DNA of 64,000 nucleotides, from contig NC_011682.1 in the NCBI RefSeq assembly GCF_000150955.2, positions 62,001 to 126,000 on the forward strand, written 5' to 3'. The DNA comes from Phaeodactylum tricornutum CCAP 1055/1 (lineage: Eukaryota; Bacillariophyta; Bacillariophyceae; Surirellales; Neidiaceae). Below the pieces are notes generated by a model that was not told where the DNA came from, searched no databases, and saw only the letters and a list, made by a program, of their open reading frames with translations. Of this stretch, positions 1 through 8,813 are shown one piece after another. The position numbers and the translations under genes were made by a program. The stretch's first letter is position 1, and the number at the start of each line of letters is the position of its first letter.

Positions 1-2279
1 CCCTTGTAGCGGTCTACAACCCGCTGTCGACATCGCAACACTGTGGTAACGTGGTTGTGCCCGGCCAAAAGCTACGAACTGCCACACTACCCTGTGAACT
101 CCCTGGTCCCACGTCAGTGTCACAAACAAAGTTTGTCTTCCATCCCGAGACGGGGCTTATGCTAGAACCCGTCAAGGAGGAGTGGAAGGTATGGAAAGTC
201 AAGAAGGGAGGAGCATACTTGTTCTTCCCTGGACAATTAAGGTCTTATGAGCTAACAAAACACGATGTGATTATAGAGGACGGTGGATACGTTGTGTCGA
301 CTGAGTCCTGGAAGCGCACTGTGGTGGAACGCGAGATACCGACAGATTTTGGTATCAGCTCGACGGTGATCGATTTCGTTTACGAAACTACCTTGATTGA
401 GGGTAATCGCGAATGGTTTGTGCGTTTTTCCGGTAATGTCGCGAACAACGGCATTTTCCACACGGACTTGAACGGCTTCAACTTCGATACCCATTATTTC
501 CGAGCGGATATGCCCATTCAATCGCAAGTTTTTCCCATGCCGACCATGTCGGCCATACAAGACGACCAAACACGCTTGACTGTTTTGAGTGAACACGCGC
601 AAGGTGCCGCTAGCTTGCAGGATGGCGCCATTGATGTTTGGTTGGATCGTCGATTAGATCAGGACGATGACCGAGGTCTAGGCCAGGGTATATCGGACAA
701 TAGACCAACCCGGACGCGACTTCGAGTTGTGGTGGAACGAGAAACGTTCAATGTGCAGAAGGAGTTTGACGTCACGCCACTAGTACGCAGGACCTGGGAT
801 GAGCTTCAACATCCTCTTGTACTTTTTGGAAAGCATGTTAAAAAGTCGATCGACCTTGTTGCCGATCCGTGGAAGCACCGATCCGATTCAGAAGCCCGAC
901 AAGCACGAAGAGAAAGGCAACGTCAACAACGCGCGCGAGAGCGGCAACGGCAGCTGCAAGAAAAAGAAGAAAAGAGGGGCGCTGGTGACCAGCAACTATT
1001 CGTGAATGATAAACCAAAAGAGTCAGCTTTGAAGGGTTTTTGGAATACTGGAATCATTACGTCTGACTTTTTTGGCTTTTTCCGCAAAGCAAGTGAAACT
1101 CTTCCTAAAGATCAAGGTCATGAAGACGGCAAACAACTGCAAAAAATGCCAGGTAAAACGAGAGTTTCCAAAGGAAATCGACGCCATCGACATCCACCGG
1201 TCGATTCTTTTCAGCGCAAGTTCTTGGTCAACGACGCTGACTGGATGAATGGGGGGAGATCGTACGCATCGCGCAAAACCCGTGAAATCAAGAATCGTCG
1301 CTTTACAATGAAGAACACGGACATCCCGTTCGTATTGATGGTTTATAAGCGCGTGGATTATTTGAAAAAGGCGATTGATTCGGTCCGTCGATCCGACTTT
1401 CCAAAGTCTCGTGTGCCTCTTATCATTTCGCACGATGGACGAGTGCCGGAAGTCGTTGAGTATGTCGAATCGCTGAAAGACGAGTTCAAAATTATCCAAC
1501 TCATTCATCCGCATTCTTGCTACGAGCATCCCAACGAGTTTCCTGGGGATGATCCCACACTCAACGAAGGCTTTGCTGGAGATAGCTATGGTAATCCACG
1601 GAGTGCGTGGATCACCTGCTGCAAACATCATTTTACTTGGATGCTTCACACTGTCTTTCGTCGGGACTTTACGGACCCAGCAGTGGATACATTTTTGTTT
1701 CTCGAAGAAGATTACATCGTGGCTCCTACGATTTATTCCGCCGTTATTGCTGGGTTGAATGTTATGGAAGACATGGACAAGGAGATTCCGGGCGGCTTCT
1801 TCGGTTTGGGTATGGATCCGAGTATGGCGAATACTGCCTTTGAGCCTTACTACAAGAAGGCGACGTGGTATGTCGAAGCATTCAAGTCAGGTCCGATGAC
1901 GATGAACCGGGACATGTTCAAAAAGCTCCAACAACATGCTAAGGAGTACTGTACGTTCGACGATTACAATTGGGATTGGTCCATTGTCCATCTACAAAGT
2001 AAAAAGTTACTACCACGGACTCTTCTCATGCCAAGCAAAGTCCTAGCAAAACATATTGGTGTCAAGGAGGGTATGCACACGAACAAATCCTTTGGAAAAG
2101 ACTTTTCAGATTTATTTCCCAACTATGCCCCTCGTCGCGAGCAGCTGACCACGCATTTTGCGGAATACCGTTTTACCGGGAACACCGCGGCAGCTTTACA
2201 CACCGAATTCAATCCCGGTTATGGTGGTTGGGGACATCCGAAAGACCACGAGCACTGCATGAAAGTGCTACAGTCGTAA
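1..2279 (+). CDS. Fusion of Golgi alpha-mannosidase II C-terminus (GH38) with GnT-II-like glycosyltransferase (GT16), 5' end outside window
   Basis: The frame is open from the first bases of the window, so the 5' part, including the GH38 catalytic domain and any signal anchor, lies outside. Bases ~200-830 encode the C-terminal domain of class II alpha-mannosidase: GGAYLFFPGQ, FHTDLNGFNFD, PMPTMSAIQDDQTRLT, LDRRLDQDDDRGLGQG. A charged K/R/Q/E-rich linker follows (~870-1310), with no stop and no hydrophobic anchor. Bases ~1318-2279 encode a GT16 domain: FVLMVYKRVDYL, the EED metal/nucleotide site in FLEEDYIVAPTIY (~1698-1736) and DDYNWDWS (~1960), which resemble MGAT2. The family roles are removal of two mannoses from GlcNAcMan5GlcNAc2, then addition of the second antennary GlcNAc, in the Golgi. 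The last ~130 residues of a usual mannosidase II appear to be replaced by the linker. That the product is one bifunctional enzyme is inference. Confidence 0.85.
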   Translation, partial: LVAVYNPLSTSQHCGNVVVPGQKLRTATLPCELPGPTSVSQTKFVFHPETGLMLEPVKEEWKVWKVKKGGAYLFFPGQLRSYELTKHDVIIEDGGYVVSTESWKRTVVEREIPTDFGISSTVIDFVYETTLIEGNREWFVRFSGNVANNGIFHTDLNGFNFDTHYFRADMPIQSQVFPMPTMSAIQDDQTRLTVLSEHAQGAASLQDGAIDVWLDRRLDQDDDRGLGQGISDNRPTRTRLRVVVERETFNVQKEFDVTPLVRRTWDELQHPLVLFGKHVKKSIDLVADPWKHRSDSEARQARRERQRQQRARERQRQLQEKEEKRGAGDQQLFVNDKPKESALKGFWNTGIITSDFFGFFRKASETLPKDQGHEDGKQLQKMPGKTRVSKGNRRHRHPPVDSFQRKFLVNDADWMNGGRSYASRKTREIKNRRFTMKNTDIPFVLMVYKRVDYLKKAIDSVRRSDFPKSRVPLIISHDGRVPEVVEYVESLKDEFKIIQLIHPHSCYEHPNEFPGDDPTLNEGFAGDSYGNPRSAWITCCKHHFTWMLHTVFRRDFTDPAVDTFLFLEEDYIVAPTIYSAVIAGLNVMEDMDKEIPGGFFGLGMDPSMANTAFEPYYKKATWYVEAFKSGPMTMNRDMFKKLQQHAKEYCTFDDYNWDWSIVHLQSKKLLPRTLLMPSKVLAKHIGVKEGMHTNKSFGKDFSDLFPNYAPRREQLTTHFAEYRFTGNTAAALHTEFNPGYGGWGHPKDHEHCMKVLQS

Positions 2280-2865
2280 AGGTCTTGCGCGTCGTGCTTG
2301 GCCTATGTTGCTCGGGTTTATGAACAAGAAATTGTGGATGGACTGTTTTCACCTGCATGGATTTCAGAGGGTTATTCCCTTGATCGCCTAGCTTTCTACT
2401 AGACCCAAATGGATCTGATCTGTGCATGCCCGAGAAAATCACTTGTGTGAGAGTGATGATATTCTGGTCGCAATTCCTCCGAGTGAAACTCCCGGAATTG
2501 CGCATGCCTCATTGACATAGATATATCCTGAATGCTTTAGTATAATAACTTGATGGATACTCATTTACGTGCTCAGGGCAACAAAAAGGTTCTCTCGGCA
2601 TTTCATAATTCTACTCGTAGCTAGAGAACAAAGAGAGAGGTATCTGACTTTCAAACTAATGGAAGAGGTAGTGAGGGATTTTTATTTCACAGGTTAAACG
2701 TAGTTTTATGACGTCACGAAGACGAATGCCGTTGACGTGAATACCGGCATTGATTTTCCCTACGATGCGGTTTCTCACAGTCAATAAAGGAAACGAAAAC
2801 TCGACAATGGAACAGGAGCTTTTTAGGCATCGATCGCAACTCCCTGCGTCGTTTTCATCGTCGTA
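2280..2865. other. Intergenic region
   Basis: No gene seen. It is the 3' flank of the fusion gene and the promoter of the next gene. The recurrent motif TCACAGTCAA lies at 2775-2784. Confidence 0.6.
2775..2784 (+). promoter_or_regulatory. Recurrent TCACAGTCAA promoter-proximal motif
   Basis: The motif sits about 80-90 bp before the ATG at 2866. The same core or its reverse complement recurs upstream of several genes in the window. A core-promoter or initiator role is inference. Confidence 0.35.
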
Positions 2866-3831
2866 ATGCTCAAGAGGCGTCGAGAAACCACGTTTGTAAA
2901 CTCGGCTGGCGCTTTGGGCGACAAAGATGATCGGGAACGAAAGCAGTCATTGGAAAGGTCAAGCCGGAAGAATGGGTTAACTAGGCTCGAATTCGGCGTC
3001 GCTGTCATCACCTTTGTCTTTGTGATGCTGTCAACGACCGCTGTAGTCAGAATAACGCGAGGAAAACGCTCTGATGTGAAATCGACAGATTCCAAACAAA
3101 TCAGGGGCAGTATGGCATCAATATCCATCGAGCACAACGACATTTCGATTTCTGGTGTTCCTCTGCCACCGCCACCGTCCCCACTACCGCTACCCCAGCA
3201 GCTGCTTTCGCGGGATGCCGATTTCGCCATCGTGACAACGGATGTACGTGGAAATCTTGGTCCGGCATCGGTTCTGCAGCAAACAGTTCCGGGGGAGGAC
3301 TGGTTGAAGGATCGGTGGCAGGCGGCGTCTGACATGCACGGGACGGCCATTCATGGGGCGCACTGGGTACAGTACGTGTTTGGTAATTTTCGTAATCCTA
3401 CCATATCTCACAACGATATCGCTAAGGAGCCTTTCGTTCGTGTGGCTAGCCTCGTGCTGGATTGGGAAACGGCAGTTTCTAATGATTATACGATTCAATG
3501 TGGCAACCATTCTCTCTCGAGTTTTTCTCGGGAGTACGAGAAAAACAACTCGGCTTCATTTGTGGAATGGGAAACAGTGTTCGATAGTACGAAAGATTCA
3601 TATACAATAGACAAATGGGGTCAAAGTCCAGGCGTAAAACAAGCGATGCCGCTCCATATTCTGCACAACGTCACCCTGGCGACGATGGTCTCGTCCGCAC
3701 CGACCTGCCGAGTTGTTCGCCTATGGATACGGAGCTCGGATCACGGCTGGGGCGTCTCACTGTGGCAAGTCGACGTGTACGGATGGAAGGACCAAAAGTC
3801 GATGAATGACACTCACTTTAAATCTCGATGA
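2866..3831 (+). CDS. Type II membrane protein with discoidin/galactose-binding-like luminal domain
   Basis: The product is 321 aa and starts at the first ATG of the frame. The N-terminus is basic and cytosolic-looking, followed by one TM helix at residues ~42-62 and a Pro-rich stretch at ~98-111. The remaining ~200 residues contain WVQYVFG, aromatic strands and a terminal SSDHGWGVSLWQVDVYGW. That ending resembles the last strand of an F5/8-type C (discoidin-like) beta-sandwich. Three or more NxS/T sites lie on the presumed luminal side (NHS, NNS, NVT). The topology resembles Golgi or plasma-membrane type II proteins. It lies next to an N-glycan enzyme gene, but no functional link can be shown. 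The fold call is tentative; conserved hypothetical is the safe label. Confidence 0.7.
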   Translation: MLKRRRETTFVNSAGALGDKDDRERKQSLERSSRKNGLTRLEFGVAVITFVFVMLSTTAVVRITRGKRSDVKSTDSKQIRGSMASISIEHNDISISGVPLPPPPSPLPLPQQLLSRDADFAIVTTDVRGNLGPASVLQQTVPGEDWLKDRWQAASDMHGTAIHGAHWVQYVFGNFRNPTISHNDIAKEPFVRVASLVLDWETAVSNDYTIQCGNHSLSSFSREYEKNNSASFVEWETVFDSTKDSYTIDKWGQSPGVKQAMPLHILHNVTLATMVSSAPTCRVVRLWIRSSDHGWGVSLWQVDVYGWKDQKSMNDTHFKSR

Positions 3832-4135
3832 ATATAAACATTTACGCTCATCATTGTAGTGACTTCTAGTGCCCGTCAATCAACGTTTACCGATCGGGCT
3901 GGTGGACCAAAAGTGAGTAAGCCGACATGCGCAGCATGATCTCCGCGCAACTAGCTGGAACTCGCGTCCCTCTGTCTACCTCGTCAACTAGGAAAAGATT
4001 CTGGTTCTCATCCCTATCGGCCGGCAGTCAACGGCCTTGCTAGGTTATATTATCACAACATCTAAAAGTATGTGTTAAAACTAGAGCAATATAACTCAAT
4101 CAAAATAAAGGATTTTTTACACAACATATGCTTAC
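3832..4135. other. Convergent 3' intergenic region
   Basis: This stretch holds the 3' flanks of two convergent genes and is AT-rich near 4040-4130. No further feature is seen. Confidence 0.6.
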
Positions 4136-6162
4136 CTAAGATGACAACTCGAACCGCAGAGAGGCGGCAGAAGCAGCTGAGACATTCACGCCAGCAGTGT
4201 GCGAGCTCATAATCGTCAACTTAATGGCTGCAGAGGTCTTTGAGTGATGTGCCATCCAAGTCGATAGCTTTGTATTCGTCCATCCTGCGGTTTCGGATTC
4301 GTTAACGGCCAGCAGGATGTCTCCCTCAAAGACGCGGTCCGTCAGGGGGCTCTGCTCGTGGATACTGGATACAATAGGATGCGTCACTTCACAGGACGCG
4401 TCCAAAACGTCCAGTCCGAGACTCGTACCAGTCGTTACTATCGGGACGAAATAAACGTCCCGTACAAAATGATTGTCCTCAGGTTCGAGGGGTCCACGTG
4501 ACACAGGCCGGATGAACCGATCCTCACTAGGAATACTCGCCACCACCTTTTCTAATATCTTTTGCTTATCGTCAACCAATTCACGCCACTCCAGTGAGTC
4601 GTTCTCGTCTCCATCGTCGTCATCGCGCTCTTCCAAAGTATAGATATCGCTATCCGTCGACGAGTTGAGGGTAGTTAAATTGCTCATCTTGGGTGTCGCG
4701 TGGGTATCCATAAACACTTCCCCACGCAAATGAGGTGTACCACTTTCGATGTCGCCACTCTCTACGCTTTTTGAATCAATTTCGTCTACGTCACTCCAGT
4801 CCGGCGATGTACTGCGATACGATAGCGCGCTCGAGACATGCCCTCGAGTTGAAACGGAGTCGCTGGTATTGGCGCGAGATACGCCATGCCCATCTAAATC
4901 TTCGATGATTGTCGCCGTAATTTCTGCTTCACCTTCAGCGATCCGCTGTTGCTGAAGGTATTCTGCCAAGCGCTCTTCCAACGTACCGTCGAGGTCTACA
5001 AGACTGGCTGTCATCGTGGATATTCGCGACAAAGACCAATCGTCGTCGTCGAGAATTTGTGAATTTCGGGAAGAGATAACATTCACTGGAGGTGGCAGTG
5101 CAGTGGCCTGAATGCGAGCAATTTTTGAAAGATCTGCCTCTGTGGCTGCGGCGTGGGTCTCCCGGCGTCCCTTGGACGTCTTGCCCTGTTTCCTATTGCA
5201 AAATCGAAGGACGACGGCCGAGATCACAATGATTGCCGCCAACGCCAGAAACATCGCGACCACGACAAGGTTCCAAAATCGACTATCTCGCGATGTGTTT
5301 GCCTGCGAAGGAGTCGTGGATTCTGTCGGAGGTGTGGCGTCATTATCGGTGCTTGGCTCTGGAATTAACGTTGGGTTTTTCCCAACGGGACGCAAGGACT
5401 CCTCCGACTCGGCGGTATTGCTTGAGGCGCCGCGGTCGTCTTGAATAGCGAGCCGTCGTGGAGTGGCGACCGTGAAACGATTCGTTTCGTCACGTATCTA
5501 TTGATTGGAACGGCAAGAGAATGAATGACACGTGAGACAACCTTTCTGCATGTATTCGTAGGGATACCCAGGCGTCGCGGTAATCGCCGACCTACCTCAC
5601 GGCATACGAAGAGAGTTTTTTCAGACACCTCGTCAGCTTTCAACCAAACAGTCTGCGGGTCGTTGTGGTCCCGTTCCGATTGCGGTACAGCCGTGACTTG
5701 GGACTACGAGACGGAAGAGAGAAGAAGAAGTCAGCCGCTGGCTACTAGAATATGGAACCAAGACATGCGCATATTTCCAAACGATGGTGTTGTACGTACG
5801 GTTGGATGCCGGGAGTTTCCGGACGTATGCGTCAAGATATGCTCGGTATTTGTGTTGGTATACATCCAAAATTCGTGCGCCAACGTATCGGACTCCCGGC
5901 GTGACGTCGCGTCGGAGCCGCGTAGGAACCTTGGTTGCTGGGAAATGGAAGTGCTGGGAAAACCCCACCAGCCAACTGGACGAGGCAAGTACACTGCTGC
6001 TGCTGCCGCCGCCGCTACTAGAGAGTCACTCGTGTTGTCGACCAGGAAATACCCTCGTGGTAGTGGAGAAGCGCGTGGACCGGAAAGAATGAATCCTATG
6101 GACATCACGGACAGTGAGACAATCCATAGTGCGAGTAGGTAGCGTAAGGTTTCCGACGGCAT
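4136..6162 (-). CDS. Signal-peptide, single-TM, PDZ-tailed membrane protein (three exons)
   Basis: The exons inferred are 6162-5800, 5703-5596 and 5497-4136, which give 610 aa. The intron 5799-5704 (96 bp) has donor GTACGT and a pyrimidine-rich tract ending CGTAG. The intron 5595-5498 (98 bp) has donor GTAGGT and acceptor CAATAG. Both are phase 0. The last exon alone has no ATG, which is why upstream exons were sought. The chosen ATG at 6162 begins a hydrophobic signal sequence (residues ~5-25). A short Thr/Ser/Pro-rich ectodomain carrying RRLAIQ follows, then one TM helix (~232-257) and a long acidic cytoplasmic tail. A PDZ-like domain lies at ~500-600 (TSLGLDV, FEGDILLAVNE). It belongs to the same family as the genes at 8814, 12650, 42882, 45011, 54527 and 56377. 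It probably acts as a cell-surface or endomembrane receptor or scaffold; the ligand is unknown. An ATG at 6282 is an alternative start. Confidence 0.72.
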
Positions 6163-7385
6163 AGTTTCCAGCGACTCGTTTGCGGTTTGGAAAAGGCAGT
6201 GGTTCGGTCTTTTTTCTTTGCTGTTTTTGTGTCGTCTAGTCGTTTGGTCTCCATTACTGGCCTTTTGTCTGGAATCTTCCATGTCCAAGTAATCAGTTGA
6301 CAGCACGGTCCGTGTGTCGATTCCGTTGGTTGGGAGTGATCCTTGGTGTTGCCGCGACTGCAACTCCAATCAATCAAGACTCCGCGGAGACCCTGTCACG
6401 AACTATACGGATGCTCCGAAAGTCTGGGGTGTAGGCATTTCGTTCGAGGGGCATCGGTAGTGGTGAAAAAGGGGTTCGACCGGGACCAGCATTACACCAA
6501 CCTTTCGAAACCGCGTGTGCGCACGGCGGACTAGTTCTGGAGACGATAGGGAGTCGCCACGATGAGAGGTCCCCGAAAGAGCGTGGAATGGTTCCACCAC
6601 GTACGTCCAGGGGTCCCATCGTGGCTAGCTATGACAGAGCTACCATGAAAACGTGGACCAGTACCGCAACCGGGACGGGACGTTTGGCCTTCCTTCCGTC
6701 CACGCTCACCGTGAGGATGCTCCACGTTCCCGTACGTCCCGGACGGAGACCGCCAAGCAATCTACGGATTGCAAATACGCATCCACCAAGCAAGCAAGGA
6801 ACTTTCGCAAGGTAAGAACGTACACCTACATCCTCTTGATCCCTAGTGGATGACGAATCTCCCAGCCTGGTGGGATCATCCTGTGAATGCTAAGGAGGTG
6901 TATTGATGGTGTCACTCACAGTCAACAATCAATCCAAGAACTGCAAATAAAACACTGGGTATTTTTCTCGTGAATGTAAATGTTCACTAGTTTCACTGTC
7001 TGTAAACCGCAACGCAAATCAATGGCGATTCTGTCGGCGACAACATGGAATTAGTAAGGTGACATGTTCCGGATACAATTTTAATATTAAGCTACAAAGA
7101 ATATTGAGCGAAAGACAATCTAACCAGTATTCCCTTACTCCTACATTACATCAACAGTAAATGTTACATCAATCGAATATTCGTACCAGCTCACTGTCAA
7201 CGATGAGAATGATGTTACCATTGCTACCCTATCGAGAGAGATGCAATTGGATTTTGTTGCTGCTGCTGCTGATTCTGGGTACCTTAAACTCTTCCACATT
7301 CTTGCAGTAGAAATTTAAAAGACTGTGCGGGAAATTGCAGCAGTCGAAAGTTCTGGAAAAGAAATCTATTGACTGTGAATCCATC
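6163..7385. other. Divergent intergenic region
   Basis: This 1.2-kb gap separates two divergently transcribed genes. Only short overlapping ORFs without family features are present. TCACAGTCAA occurs at 6916-6925 and its reverse complement TTGACTGTGA at 7369-7378. A short CTG/TGC run is near 7255-7275. The stretch 6950-7330 is AT-rich. Confidence 0.55.
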
Positions 7386-8414
7386 ATGACATTTACGAAC
7401 AATCATCACGACAACGACGACGATAAAGACAACCCCACTCCTCACCATACGTCGACCCATCCGCGTGGCATCAACGCTTTACGTGTTCGACAGGAGCACA
7501 ACCTCGTGGAATCCTTTGGCGAGGCCTTGCTCGATCGCGTCCGCACCCTTCGACGCTCCTCGGAGACTCGGGAATCTTTTCATCCGTCGACGCCGACGAC
7601 TCCGGCATCGCCCTCCACGTTGCCGTTTTTCTGGTCCTGGTCGCCACAGGAAAAGCGTTTGTTGACGTCCCTACCGATTGCCTGGGGACACGGAGCCGCT
7701 GCGGGATTGCTCACGCTCGTCGTCTTACGTACCGGTCCCCATACATTGGCACGCTTTCTACAAAAACACTACTACCGCACTCGATCGTCCAACAATAGCC
7801 AAAACAACACCTCCACCACGAGTCCCTTCCAATCGTCAACGTCTACCCGAGATCCTTTCAACCTTTCCCAGGAATCAAAAATGTCTCGCGCCTTGTGGTG
7901 GACCGTCGATTTGGCCCTCAGTCTCTTGGCCGCCGCTACGGTCGTCTCGGTGCGTACCGATCGGGACGCCGTTTACCGCACACTCGCAACCCTTCCTCTC
8001 CAACCGGGAACTTCCCACTGGTGTCACCAGCTTTGTCCCGTCGCCATGACCACCGTCCAGCAATTCCAGGATGACCCCGACACGGCTCGTCTCTTATCCC
8101 GTCCGCATACTCCCAGTCTCGAACACATTCTGGCCGCAACCCGACACTGTCAACAACGCACCGCCTACACCCAACGTCAAGCACGACAGTCTCCACCAAC
8201 CGCACCATCACCCACAACATCCCCGGCCCTGGTAGCCGTCCCACCTAACGGTTTGCCACCCGGCCTCGAATTTTTGCCTCTCACCCGCGACGACTTTGGT
8301 GACGTTTACGATTTAACCGTCTGGACCGTACCAGAAATCGACCAGGAAATAGACTACGCGGTCGACGAAACAACGTGGAACGTTGAAAATGGATCCCGTA
8401 CGAGGGGGACGTGA
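7386..8414 (+). CDS. Two-TM protein, paralogue family member A
   Basis: The product is 342 aa, starting at the first in-frame ATG (7386); the frame is open upstream only from a TTG. The N-terminus is His/Asp/Asn-rich. TM1 is at ~96-115 and TM2 at ~172-189, joined by a Ser/Asn/Thr-rich loop. A conserved C-terminal block follows: LPLQPGTSHWCHQLCP (Cys 213 and 217), then HCQQRTAY at ~254, then a Pro-rich VPPNGLPPG. The same order is found in the genes at 14757 and 16349 and, more weakly, at 30619. No known family was recognised. The spacing of two helices around a low-complexity loop suggests a small membrane-anchored protein with both ends on one side. The compartment is unknown. Confidence 0.75.
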   Translation: MTFTNNHHDNDDDKDNPTPHHTSTHPRGINALRVRQEHNLVESFGEALLDRVRTLRRSSETRESFHPSTPTTPASPSTLPFFWSWSPQEKRLLTSLPIAWGHGAAAGLLTLVVLRTGPHTLARFLQKHYYRTRSSNNSQNNTSTTSPFQSSTSTRDPFNLSQESKMSRALWWTVDLALSLLAAATVVSVRTDRDAVYRTLATLPLQPGTSHWCHQLCPVAMTTVQQFQDDPDTARLLSRPHTPSLEHILAATRHCQQRTAYTQRQARQSPPTAPSPTTSPALVAVPPNGLPPGLEFLPLTRDDFGDVYDLTVWTVPEIDQEIDYAVDETTWNVENGSRTRGT

Positions 8415-8813
8415 CAGCATTCGTGACCACAATATGTACTAATGTGAAAGTAACAGCTGTACTTGTTGCTCCTTGCGACGCTTGCCAGATTCGTTTTGTT
8501 TGTGCACCTTCCTCTTCCTGTTGTGGCGAGAAGTTGAAGGCATCTTTTCTACAACCATGGTGCAACCCCAACTCCAGATGCATTCTTCCTTTCTTGACTC
8601 GATCTACCACTAATGCTTTCCCCCCTTCGTAGCATGATCGATGGCCACATTTCCATCAATTCGGATTGAATGGTTACGGACACAGCTTCTGGATAGCTTG
8701 GAAAAGTACTCGGTTGTCCAAAGTGGAATAGTTAAATTAGAAAGGTGCTGCATCCTACACTGCGCCAGACTTCTCAAACTATACGAAATATAACCTGTCC
8801 CTAATAAATTTCT
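8415..8813. other. Convergent 3' intergenic region
   Basis: This is the 3' flank of two convergent genes. It has an AT-rich end with AATAAA-like sequence near 8800. No gene is seen. Confidence 0.6.

Noticed and set aside
5525-6142. Long plus-strand ORF
   Set aside because: It is antisense to exons of the PDZ membrane protein, and its features are explained by the minus-strand signal peptide and splice sites.
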